41,580 bases of DNA from JACCYX01 sp964610045 (GTDB lineage Bacteria; Chloroflexota; Chloroflexia; Thermomicrobiales; UBA6265). This document shows positions 31,819 through 39,596 of this stretch, one piece after another. The notes beneath the pieces were generated by a model. It did not search any database, had not been told where the DNA came from, and worked only from the letters and a program-made list of their open reading frames with translations. Every line of letters starts with the position of its first letter. The stretch's first letter is position 1. The translations under genes and the position numbers were made by a program. The stretch covers positions 1 to 41,580 of the forward strand of contig CAZSUN010000024.1 in NCBI GenBank assembly GCA_964610045.1, in the 5' to 3' direction.

Positions 31819-32982
31819 ATGTATCGCAAACCCACGGTTGGCATCGTCGGGGCCGGCCAGCTCGCCCGGATGATGGCGCAGGCCGCGATTCCTCTCGATA
31901 TCCGCATCGTCCTGCTTGCTGCATCCGCGAACGACGGCGCCGCCCAGGTCGTGCCGGACGTGATCGTTGGTTCGCCGGATGACGCGGGCGCGTTGCGAAT
32001 GCTTGCCGAGCAGGTCGATGTGGTGACCTTCGACCATGAACTGGTGGATCCGGATACGCTCGCGGCGTTGCAACGCGACGGATTCACGGTCTGGCCATCG
32101 GCTGGCACGATGGCGCTCGCCCAGAACAAGCGCCGCCAACGGGCAGAACTGGGAGCAGCCGGGTTTCCGGTCCCGCGATTTGCAACGATCGATTCCGATG
32201 CCGAGGCACGTGAGTTTGGTGACGTCGCCGGCTGGCCGTACGTGCTCAAGGCATCCCGGGGTGGGTACGACGGGCGTGGCGTCTGGATGGTGGCAAGTCC
32301 GGATGATGCGGCTGCCGTCTACAACGATGCGGCCGCGCGCGGCACAGTTCTCCTTGCCGAAGAGCGCCTGCCGCTCGATCTGGAAATCGCTGTCCTGGTT
32401 GCCCGTCGAGCTTCAGGGGAGATGGTGACCTATCCGCCGGTCGAGACCGTGCAGGAGGACGGCATTTGCCGCGAGCTTCGGGTCCCGGCCGGCATTGGCA
32501 ATACCATGGCCGCCTATGCGGAGGAAATTGCCCGCGATATCGCGCGCCGGATCGACCTTGTTGGCATCATGGCGATCGAGTTCTTCGTATCCCGGAGCGA
32601 GCTGTACGTCAACGAGCTTGCGCCACGGCCCCATAACTCCGGGCACTGGACGATCGAAGGCGCGCGCACCTCACAGTTCGAGCAGCACCTGCGCGCTATC
32701 CTCGACTGGCCACTGGGTTCTACCGAACCCACCGGCGACGCGATCGTCACGCTGAACCTGCTCGGCGAGGGAGACGGCACCGATCCGCGTTCGGGTCTCC
32801 CTGCCGGACTGTCGGTGTCCGGCGCCAACATCCATCTGTATGGCAAGGATGCGCGACCCGGACGGAAGGTCGGCCATATCACCGCGGTGGGTGAGGATGT
32901 TGCCGCCATTGAGCGAACTGTCCAGCGCGCCAGCGATTCCCTGTTTGGCCGGGCAGGAGCGCCGGAAGGAGTGGCATCGTGA
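31819..32982 (+). CDS. purK: N5-carboxyaminoimidazole ribonucleotide synthase
   Basis: The 387-residue ATP-grasp enzyme carboxylates AIR with bicarbonate and ATP in purine synthesis. It has VGIVGAGQLARMM at the start, the ATP-grasp lid VLKASRGGYDGRGV, the metal site VNELAPRPHNSGHWT, and the C-terminal IHLYGKDARPGRKVGHI, all typical of PurK. The length is normal. The ATG at 31819 has AGGA ten bases upstream. The stop overlaps the purE start by four bases, so PurK and PurE are made together, as their consecutive reactions require. Confidence 0.95.
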   Translation: MYRKPTVGIVGAGQLARMMAQAAIPLDIRIVLLAASANDGAAQVVPDVIVGSPDDAGALRMLAEQVDVVTFDHELVDPDTLAALQRDGFTVWPSAGTMALAQNKRRQRAELGAAGFPVPRFATIDSDAEAREFGDVAGWPYVLKASRGGYDGRGVWMVASPDDAAAVYNDAAARGTVLLAEERLPLDLEIAVLVARRASGEMVTYPPVETVQEDGICRELRVPAGIGNTMAAYAEEIARDIARRIDLVGIMAIEFFVSRSELYVNELAPRPHNSGHWTIEGARTSQFEQHLRAILDWPLGSTEPTGDAIVTLNLLGEGDGTDPRSGLPAGLSVSGANIHLYGKDARPGRKVGHITAVGEDVAAIERTVQRASDSLFGRAGAPEGVAS

Positions 32983-33310
32983 TTGCACCGCCATCGATCG
33001 GTGTCGCAATGGGGAGCGACTCGGATCTCAAGACCATGCAGGCGGCAGTCGATGCCGTCACGGAGTTTGGCCTTGCCTGCGAAGTCCGCATACTCTCCGC
33101 CCATCGGACTCCCGACGAGATGATTGCCTGGTCCCGCAGCGCCGCCGATCGGGGGCTTGCCGTCATCATTGCCGGTGCCGGGGGGGCGGCTCACCTCCCC
33201 GGGATGATTGCCTCACTGACCCCGTTGCCGGTTATCGGCGTGCCGGTGATAGCGACGCCGCTGGCCGGCATCGACGCGTTGCTCTCCATCGTCCAGATGC
33301 CGGCGGGCGT
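32979..33310 (+). CDS. purE: N5-carboxyaminoimidazole ribonucleotide mutase, 3' end lost in gap
   Basis: About 110 residues of the class I PurE are visible, with GSDSD (12-16), SAHRTP (40-45) and GAGGAAHLPG (66-75), the substrate- and phosphate-binding loops. The enzyme moves the carboxyl group of N5-CAIR to C4. The reading frame runs into 100 N at 33311. A full PurE needs some 50 more residues, and the sequence after the gap has none of the expected C-terminal pattern. Either the true gap is longer than 100 bases or something lies between. The start is GTG at 32979, with AAGGAG seven bases upstream, in a GTGA overlap with purK. Confidence 0.93.
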
Positions 33311-33410
33311 NNNNNNNNNNNNNNNNNNNNNNNNNNNNNNNNNNNNNNNNNNNNNNNNNNNNNNNNNNNNNNNNNNNNNNNNNNNNNNNNNNNNNNNNNN
33401 NNNNNNNNNN
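33311..33410. other. 100-N assembly gap inside or after purE
   Basis: The flanking sequences do not overlap, unlike the first gap. The missing purE C-terminus (about 150 bp) does not fit in 100 bases, so the N count is a placeholder. Confidence 0.9.
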
Positions 33411-33705
33411 TGCGGTTGGACCGAACGATCTCGTATTTCGATGACAAATTGTGCAATCATCCGGGTCACACGCACTCCGGGTGAATCCGGGTCGTGGCAC
33501 ATCGCGTGTCGTTGCCTGGAACCCCTTCTCTGCTTCTTCCCCAACGTGGGGAAGAGAACCGTGGGCGGAGAGACGCGATCCGCGACGAGCAGGCTATCCG
33601 GCAGGAACTACCCGGAGCCGGTATCACATGGAGTGCGGTCATGCATGCCAGCGGCCAGGATTTGGGCGTCCAGCCGCGGCGTGCACCACTCGGGGATTGG
33701 CCGGC
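33411..33705. other. Intergenic stretch upstream of the HTH-GAF-PAS-GAF gene
   Basis: No gene is seen. CCGGGT occurs three times near 33461-33491. A hairpin with arms CTTCCCCA (33536-33543) and TGGGGAAG (33547-33554) around a 3-nt loop is present; hairpins of this CCCCAACG type are, as I recall, frequent extragenic repeats in Chloroflexota. No clear promoter was found. Confidence 0.45.
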
Positions 33706-35433
33706 ATGAGCGACGCGATGGACCACTCGAAGCCGCATGATGACGCCCCGGAAGCGTTCTCGATTCGTGCCGCCGAGCGATACACGATGGCTGAGGCGGC
33801 GCGAATCAAGGGCGTGTCATACCACACCGTGTCCCGCGCTGTACGCCAGGAGCGTCTTCCTGCCCAGCGGCTCGGCCGGATGGCGCTCATCTCTGGCGAC
33901 GATCTCGATGCCTGGCAACCCATGCGCGCGAAGGCTCCGCTCCGATTCCGGGGAAACGAGCCGAACCAGGCGGCAGCGCCGGTCGTGTTCGACGACGCGA
34001 TGGGGAGTCGCCTGGAGTTTGCGCGCCAGCTTTCGACCCTCTACGAGGTCATTCACGCCGCGTCGACCGAGCTCTCGCTCGAGCGGTTTGGCGACCTGCT
34101 GGCCCGCCGGTTCGCCAGTGTCTTCGGGCTCCCGAGTGTGGCGGTCTGGGTCACGCACCCGCGTGATGAGTCGATCGTGCGCATCGCTTCGTTCGGACCG
34201 CCGATGTCGCGGATTCCGGACCACCTGCCAGCCCGGTCACCCAGCTTCCTGGATTCGGACTCTGGGTGGACCGCGCGGGTCAGTACCCGGCCGACCGAGG
34301 ATTTCGTGCCTGACCCTCATCTCAGCGAACTCGGACCGCAGGGTCCCCTTCTGCTGGTGCCTTTGCGAGCGCGGGGGCGGGTGATCGGGGCTATCGCAGC
34401 CAACCGGGATGGCGCGCCAGTCCATCTCTCCGATGAGGAACTTGAACTCGCCCAGGTGCTGGGGAATCAGGCGGCCCTCGCGATCGACAACCTCATTTTG
34501 CGGCGGGAGGAGCGTTACCGTATCGCCCAGCACGCGGCAATCCTCGACCAGGTGACCGACCTGGTGCGTGCCTGCGACGTGAACGGCCGCCTCGAAATCG
34601 CCAATCGCGCTGACCAGCAGTTCCGAACCGTGGCTGGAGTGCCGGCGCCCACGGTCGGCGAGGACGCCATGCTCAATCCGGCGATCGTCGCCCGGACCGA
34701 ACTTGACGGTTCGGCAGTTCTCCCGGACGAACATCCGCTCGCCCGGGCCCTGCGAGGAGAGGTGATCCAGGACTGGGAATATCTGGTGACACGGCTCGAT
34801 GGCTCGACCCTGCGTAGCAGGGTGAGCGCCCAGCCGCTGGTGCTCGATGGCGAGGTGAGTGGGGCAGTATTTATCGGTCGCGATGTGACGCGTGAGCGGG
34901 AGCAGGAAACCCTGCTGGAGGCACAGTCGGTGCGGCTCGCCCGGGTTGCCGGTTTCGCCAGCGCGCTCGAGTCCCTTGCTGCCGCCATGTCGACCTGCAA
35001 CGATGAGGACGAAGCCTGGTCAGGCGCTGTCCAGTTGATCGCCACGCACCAAATGGCTGGTTCGCTGGCCCTGTCCAGCGACGCCCGCGGCGACCTGCGC
35101 CTGGTTACCTGGAGTGGCGGGTTCGATTTCAGCGACTTCCCCGTGGCGCAGGATCCGTTCTCGATGCCAACGGCGATCCAGGCGATCTCACGTGGGACAG
35201 CAGTCACCGCCACCAACGTCGAGGCGGGCCGCCTCGAACGGGCCGGGATGGAAGCGACGCGCGCCGAACTTCTGGTGGCAGTACCAATCGTCCACGCCGA
35301 CCGTATTTTCGGCGTGATCTACTTACTTTTCACCCGGGATCCAGGGTTGCATCAGGATGACCTGGCGTTGCTGACGATCGGTGGGCATTTGATTGCCGCC
35401 GCCCTCGCCCGTCTGCGGCTCCAAGCCGGATAG
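33706..35433 (+). CDS. Excisionase-type HTH protein with GAF-PAS-GAF sensor domains
   Basis: This is a 575-residue soluble protein. Residues 26-70 are a helix-turn-helix of the excisionase/MerR-like DNA-binding group (TMAEAARIKGVSYHTVSRAV, then RLGRMALISGDDLDAW). A GAF domain follows (about 104-265), then a PAS domain (about 272-400, ending in GAVFIGRDVTRERE), then a second GAF (about 415-572). There is no histidine kinase, GGDEF, EAL or PP2C output, so signal output would be through the N-terminal HTH. Ligands are unknown; GAF and PAS domains can bind nucleotides, haem, flavin or small molecules. The ATG at 33706 has GGGGA nine bases upstream; an ATG at 33718 is possible. Confidence 0.85.
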   Translation: MSDAMDHSKPHDDAPEAFSIRAAERYTMAEAARIKGVSYHTVSRAVRQERLPAQRLGRMALISGDDLDAWQPMRAKAPLRFRGNEPNQAAAPVVFDDAMGSRLEFARQLSTLYEVIHAASTELSLERFGDLLARRFASVFGLPSVAVWVTHPRDESIVRIASFGPPMSRIPDHLPARSPSFLDSDSGWTARVSTRPTEDFVPDPHLSELGPQGPLLLVPLRARGRVIGAIAANRDGAPVHLSDEELELAQVLGNQAALAIDNLILRREERYRIAQHAAILDQVTDLVRACDVNGRLEIANRADQQFRTVAGVPAPTVGEDAMLNPAIVARTELDGSAVLPDEHPLARALRGEVIQDWEYLVTRLDGSTLRSRVSAQPLVLDGEVSGAVFIGRDVTREREQETLLEAQSVRLARVAGFASALESLAAAMSTCNDEDEAWSGAVQLIATHQMAGSLALSSDARGDLRLVTWSGGFDFSDFPVAQDPFSMPTAIQAISRGTAVTATNVEAGRLERAGMEATRAELLVAVPIVHADRIFGVIYLLFTRDPGLHQDDLALLTIGGHLIAAALARLRLQAG

Positions 35434-35550
35434 TGTCGCTTCCCGGTTCGCCAATCACCGTTGCGGACGTTGCGGTGTGGCCGCAGCGATTGTCACGGAG
35501 ACAGATACCGATCATATGCCGGGTTTTTACGGGCGGGAGCCAAATGGCAA

Positions 35551-35576
35551 ACGGCGGACCGAGAATGGCCCGCCGT
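35551..35576 (-). terminator. Intrinsic terminator of pyrG
   Basis: Ten-base arms (35551-35560 and 35567-35576) pair with one wobble around a 6-nt loop. On the minus strand the hairpin is followed by TTTGCCATTT. It lies 22 bp downstream of the pyrG stop, in the region where pyrG and the GAF protein converge. Confidence 0.75.
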
Positions 35577-35598
35577 CTGCCGCTGCATCGAATGCCTT

Positions 35599-37275
35599 CT
35601 ACTCGCCGCCGACCGGGACCGCGAGTCCGCGGACAGCGTCCTGCACTTGCTCGTTGAGAGGCAGGCTGCGTTGCGCCCCTTCCGGCAAGGTGACCTTCGC
35701 CGCCTCGATGAACTTCAGAAACAAGGGGTGAGGCCGGTTCGGCCGGCTCCGCAATTCCGGGTGGAACTGCACGCCGACGAAGAACGGGTGGCCCTGGAAC
35801 TCCATGATCTCTGCCAGGTTGTTGTCCGGGGACGCGCCACTGACCACCAACCCGGCCTCTTCCAGCATCTGCCGGTAGTCGTTGTTGACTTCGAACCGGT
35901 GGCGGTGGCGCTCGTTGACCTGTGGTTGGGCGTAGGCGCCGGCTGCGACCGATCCCGGGCGCAACTGGCAGGGCCAGAGTCCAAGCCGCATCGTGCCGCC
36001 CATTTCCACGCCCCGCTGTCCAGGCATCAGGTCGATCACGGGATGCGGTGTCTGGGGGTCGATCTCGGTCGAATTGGCGCTTTCCAGGCCGCACAGGCTG
36101 CGCGCGACTTCGATGACGGCCATGTGAAGCCCGTAGCAAAGACCGAGGTAGGGGATTCCGCGCTCCCTCGCGAACTTCACCGCCTGGACCTTGCCTTCGA
36201 TGCCGCGTGGCCCGAATCCTCCCGGAACCACGACACCGGAGACCTTGCGCAGTTCGCGTTCCATCTCGTCGCCGGTGGCGGTTTCGGAATTGATCCAGAC
36301 AACCTCGATGTTGCGATCGTGATGCAAGCCGGCATGCATGAGCGATTCGGTCACGCTGATATAGGCATCGTGCAGTTCGACATACTTGCCGACCAGTCCG
36401 ATCCGGAGTGAGGGCTTGTCGGTTCGGATGTGGTCGACCATCCCTTCCCATTGGCGCAGGTCGGGTGTCTCCGGCAGGCCGAACGCGCGGGCTACATACC
36501 GGCCGAGCCCGGCCCGCTCCAGGATGAGCGGCACCTCGTAAATGGTCGATGCTGTCGGCATCCCGATCACTGCGTCCGGTTCGACATCACAGAAGAGGGC
36601 AATCTTGTCGCGGGTTTCGTCGGGAATCTCGCTGTCCGAGCGGCAGACGATCACATCCGGCTGGATACCGAAGGAACGGAGTTCCCGGACGGATTGCTGG
36701 GTCGGTTTCGTCTTGATCTCGCCCGTCGCACCGAGCTGCGGCAGGAGGGTGACGTGGATGTACAGGCTGTTTCCGCGCCCGACATCCCGCCGCATCTGCC
36801 GGATTGCCTCGATGTAGGCCTGGCCTTCGATATCGCCGACGGTTCCCCCGACCTCCACGATCACGACATCGGAGTCGTGCTGGCGGGACGCCAGTTGGAT
36901 CCGCTGCTTGATCTCGTTCGTGATGTGCGGGATTACCTGGATCGTGCCGCCGAGATAGTCGCCACGCCGCTCCTTGGCGATGACGCTGGAATAGATCTGG
37001 CCAGTCGTGACATTCGACGCGCGGGAGAGGTTTTCGTCGATGAAGCGCTCGTAGTGACCGAGGTCGAGGTCGGTCTCGGCGCCGTCATCGGTGACGAACA
37101 CTTCGCCATGCTGGTATGGCGACATCGTGCCGGGATCGACATTCAGGTACGGATCCAGCTTCATGATCGAGATGCTGGCGCCACGGTTCTTGATCATGCG
37201 GCCCAGCGATGCGGTGGTGATTCCCTTGCCGACGGAAGAAACCACACCACCAGTAACGAAGATGTACTTCGGCAT
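35599..37275 (-). CDS. pyrG: CTP synthase
   Basis: The 558-residue enzyme makes CTP from UTP with glutamine and ATP. The synthase domain (1-270) opens with KYIFVTGGVVSSVGKG and holds SPYQHGEVFVTDDGAE and the UTP-binding KTKPTQQS (188-195). The glutaminase domain (about 290-535) has Cys380 in GLCYGLH, with His505 and Glu507 in FHPEL as the rest of the triad. At the place of the usual Gln in CLGMQ there is His384. The ATG at 37275 has GGGAG eight bases upstream; the open frame goes on eight codons. It follows an MBL-fold gene by 52 bp on the same strand, so the two may form an operon. A terminator follows. Confidence 0.96.
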   Translation of the reverse strand: MPKYIFVTGGVVSSVGKGITTASLGRMIKNRGASISIMKLDPYLNVDPGTMSPYQHGEVFVTDDGAETDLDLGHYERFIDENLSRASNVTTGQIYSSVIAKERRGDYLGGTIQVIPHITNEIKQRIQLASRQHDSDVVIVEVGGTVGDIEGQAYIEAIRQMRRDVGRGNSLYIHVTLLPQLGATGEIKTKPTQQSVRELRSFGIQPDVIVCRSDSEIPDETRDKIALFCDVEPDAVIGMPTASTIYEVPLILERAGLGRYVARAFGLPETPDLRQWEGMVDHIRTDKPSLRIGLVGKYVELHDAYISVTESLMHAGLHHDRNIEVVWINSETATGDEMERELRKVSGVVVPGGFGPRGIEGKVQAVKFARERGIPYLGLCYGLHMAVIEVARSLCGLESANSTEIDPQTPHPVIDLMPGQRGVEMGGTMRLGLWPCQLRPGSVAAGAYAQPQVNERHRHRFEVNNDYRQMLEEAGLVVSGASPDNNLAEIMEFQGHPFFVGVQFHPELRSRPNRPHPLFLKFIEAAKVTLPEGAQRSLPLNEQVQDAVRGLAVPVGGE

Positions 37276-37327
37276 GCCCCAACTCCCCACCAAAATCACG
37301 CGGAAGACGAACGCATTCGCGTGGCTG

Positions 37328-37981
37328 CTATCGCCTGACCGGGTCGCTGTCTGGTTTCAATACGACCAGCCGCGTGGTTTCACCCAGATCCGAGGGTTTG
37401 ACCACGAGTTTGTCCTCCGGTTCCGGGGGGTCCATACCGAGCTTCTTGCAGAATGGCGCCAACTCGCCAAGCCCATCGCCTCCCAGGTCGGTGTGGAATC
37501 GCATGGGAATCACGACCTTCGGTTCGAGCTTGGTAACCAGGTCTACCGCCTTGTCGTAGGTGAAGCCCTGTTCGGCGCCGACCGGGACGAACAGGATATC
37601 GACGTTCTCGAGCGGCTCGGCCTGTGCTTCCGTCAGTGTGTGGCCGACGTTCCCAAGATGACCGATTTTGAGCCCTTCGGCTTCGACGACATACATCGTG
37701 TTGTACACGCGCTCGTCGTCGCGAGCCTCGGACTGGAAGCTCCGGGCGCCGGTGACGAACACGTTCTGCATCTCGTATTCACCCGGTCCATCGATCGTCC
37801 TGAAATCCGGACGGACGGCGGTGAGGTTGCGCCCCAGGGGATCGTTGGAGAGCGTGACGATGTCGGCTGCCTGCTTGCCGATGCCGTATCCGGTCGTGCG
37901 TTCGACCGGATCCATCAGGACCACCGCTTCGCGCGCCTTGATCCGGACGCAGGTGTGGCCAAGCCAGCGGAGTTCTGCCAT
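37328..37981 (-). CDS. MBL-fold metal-dependent hydrolase (UlaG/YtkL-like)
   Basis: This is a 217-residue cytosolic protein of the metallo-beta-lactamase superfamily. The strand-loop start ELRWLGHTCVRI with His9, the DGPGEYEMQNVFVTG segment, GHLGNVGHTL, and VDILFVPVGAEQGFTYDKAV are the pattern of the small MBL group related to UlaG and YtkL. The full HxHxDH motif is absent, as is common in this subgroup, so metal content is uncertain. The substrate is unknown. The ATG at 37981 has GGAG nine bases upstream; upstream codons to 38035 are not conserved in character. It is the gene before pyrG on the same strand. Confidence 0.83.
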   Translation of the reverse strand: MAELRWLGHTCVRIKAREAVVLMDPVERTTGYGIGKQAADIVTLSNDPLGRNLTAVRPDFRTIDGPGEYEMQNVFVTGARSFQSEARDDERVYNTMYVVEAEGLKIGHLGNVGHTLTEAQAEPLENVDILFVPVGAEQGFTYDKAVDLVTKLEPKVVIPMRFHTDLGGDGLGELAPFCKKLGMDPPEPEDKLVVKPSDLGETTRLVVLKPDSDPVRR

Positions 37982-38236
37982 GCATGATGCTCCAGGTGTG
38001 TTGCCGCAGGACGTACGAGGCAACCGCATGTCCAACGCCGCTTACCGCCTGCGCCATGGAGGCGAAGCGATTGTGCGGGCCGTGATCGCGGTGGGGGATG
38101 GGAATGATCCGGAGTGGCAACGAATGACCTGCGTTCTTCCGCAGCCTCCTTTAATGTACCACACCGGAGCCCGACAGCCGCGTCCGGACGTCAGCGAACG
38201 GAGAGGATGGCCAGGACCACATGCGCGGAAGGGGTG

Positions 38237-38947
38237 TCAATCGTCGCGATTGGCTTCCGCCTCGGAGTCCAGGTGTTCGAGTGTGCGCCGGATCACATCC
38301 CAGGAATAGCCGCGCCGGGCGAGGTGACCGGCGAGACGCCGGGCGCGGATGTCCGGTTCGAGGTCACCAAGCTGGCGCGCGCGCTTGCGGGCAAGGTCAA
38401 GTGCTCCCGCGTCCTCGTCGATACCGGCATCTTCGATTGTCTGTGAAATGATGTCCGGTGCCACGCCTTTCTGGCGGAGTTCGGTTGCCAGCAGGCGGAC
38501 GCCACGCGGACGGTGTTCCTCCCGGTTCTCTACCCAACGGCGCGCGAAGTCCGAATCGTCGACATAATGCCAATCGCGTAGCCGGACCAGGGTGGCGTCT
38601 ATCGTGTCCTCGTCGTGACCGTCCCGCTGCAATCGTGTCCGGATTTCGCCCTCGGTGCGTGGACGGTGGGCGAGGTAGGTGAGCGAGGAGGAGAGGGCGC
38701 GCTGGCGAGTCTCCTGGGCAAGCACCTCCTGGATCTGGCTCGCATCGAGATCGTCGCCGGCTGCGAGGCCAGCCGACGCCGCGACCTCCCGGCCGAGCCC
38801 AAACGCGAAGTCGCCATCGATAAAGACGCTGACGCGGTCCGGATCGCGGTCCTGGCTGCGGATCGCCGTGATCGTGCCTGGCGAGGGTGGTGACCGGCGA
38901 TCTTCCACGTCCTCGCGGGATCGATCAGGCCGATATGATCTCGACAT
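38237..38947 (-). CDS. recX: Regulatory protein RecX
   Basis: The 236-residue protein is expected to bind RecA filaments and curb recombinase activity. The three-helix repeats typical of RecX are seen: ALSSSLTYLAHRPRTEGEIRTRL, LRDWHYVDDSDFARRWVENR, and RPRGVRLLATELRQKGV, followed by a fourth near the C-terminus (RLAGHLARRGYSWDVI). The first 25 residues are a polar extension, and residues 26-60 form a beta-rich part that many RecX proteins have. The ATG at 38947 has GGGAG seven bases upstream and lies 23 bp inside the end of the phosphoribosyltransferase gene, so it is the last gene of the operon. No recA is in the window. Confidence 0.9.
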   Translation of the reverse strand: MSRSYRPDRSREDVEDRRSPPSPGTITAIRSQDRDPDRVSVFIDGDFAFGLGREVAASAGLAAGDDLDASQIQEVLAQETRQRALSSSLTYLAHRPRTEGEIRTRLQRDGHDEDTIDATLVRLRDWHYVDDSDFARRWVENREEHRPRGVRLLATELRQKGVAPDIISQTIEDAGIDEDAGALDLARKRARQLGDLEPDIRARRLAGHLARRGYSWDVIRRTLEHLDSEAEANRDD

Positions 38948-39512
38948 CACGATCTCCCGCCTGGCACAGCGGACAGTCGCCGGTGGCCCAGGATGGATAG
39001 CGGCTGTTGAGCAGCCCGACCAGGTCGTGCGCGTCCGGTGCGCTTCCCGCCCAGAGGCAGCCGACGCCGATCACCTCGCCGCCGATCTCCTCGATCGTAT
39101 GACGGAACTCACGCATGGTGTCGCCGCTGAGGGTTACATTGTCGATCAGGAGCACCCGGCGGCCTGCCACGAGTGGATGCAGGCTGGCGGCGATTGCCTG
39201 TTTCCCGTCGACACCCGGAGACGCGTGGATCACCCGCGCCCGTGGCTCCAGGAAGTAGGCCACCCATTGTGCGAGGCCAGCCCCCCAGATGCTTGGTGAG
39301 GCGACCGTCTCGATCTTGGACGTGAAGTACCCCTTCGCCAGCGCGTACCCCATCCTGCTCGATGCTTCCGGATCTGTCAGGAGCCGGTCGTGATTGAGGT
39401 GTATGGCGCTATGCCGGCCGGAGGGATACGCGAAATGCCCCACGCGCAGGAGGCCATCCTGCCTGATGTAGTCGAGGATGGTCGTATCCAGGGTGAGCGT
39501 CGGAACGACCAT
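38925..39512 (-). CDS. Phosphoribosyltransferase, orotate PRTase-like
   Basis: The 195-residue protein is a type I PRTase. The PRPP loop is RVLLIDNVTLSGDTM (119-133); the second acid of the canonical pair is asparagine here. The N-terminus (GHFAYPSGRHSAIHLN, 25-40) looks like the orotate phosphoribosyltransferase (PyrE) opening, in which a similar segment reads GxFxLxSGxxSxxY. Orotate PRTase is therefore possible, but no other UMP-pathway gene is near and the substrate loops are divergent, so I give no gene symbol. CPLC near residue 180 is unusual. The ATG at 39512 has AAGG eight bases upstream. It is the middle gene of polyprenyl synthetase-PRTase-recX. Confidence 0.78.
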   Translation of the reverse strand: MVVPTLTLDTTILDYIRQDGLLRVGHFAYPSGRHSAIHLNHDRLLTDPEASSRMGYALAKGYFTSKIETVASPSIWGAGLAQWVAYFLEPRARVIHASPGVDGKQAIAASLHPLVAGRRVLLIDNVTLSGDTMREFRHTIEEIGGEVIGVGCLWAGSAPDAHDLVGLLNSRYPSWATGDCPLCQAGDRDVEIISA

Positions 39513-39596
39513 GTGACAACCTTTCGTATGAACTGGCTGGAATACACATCCGGCAATTCGGAATCCCGCTGTCCGTGCTGCCATCGTAGCAGCAGG

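Noticed and set aside
38129..38158. Minus-strand TACATT, strong AAAGGAGG and a small CTGCG hairpin upstream of the MBL-fold gene
   Set aside because: No start codon lies at a proper distance from the AAAGGAGG and no short peptide frame is convincing, so I do not call a leader peptide.
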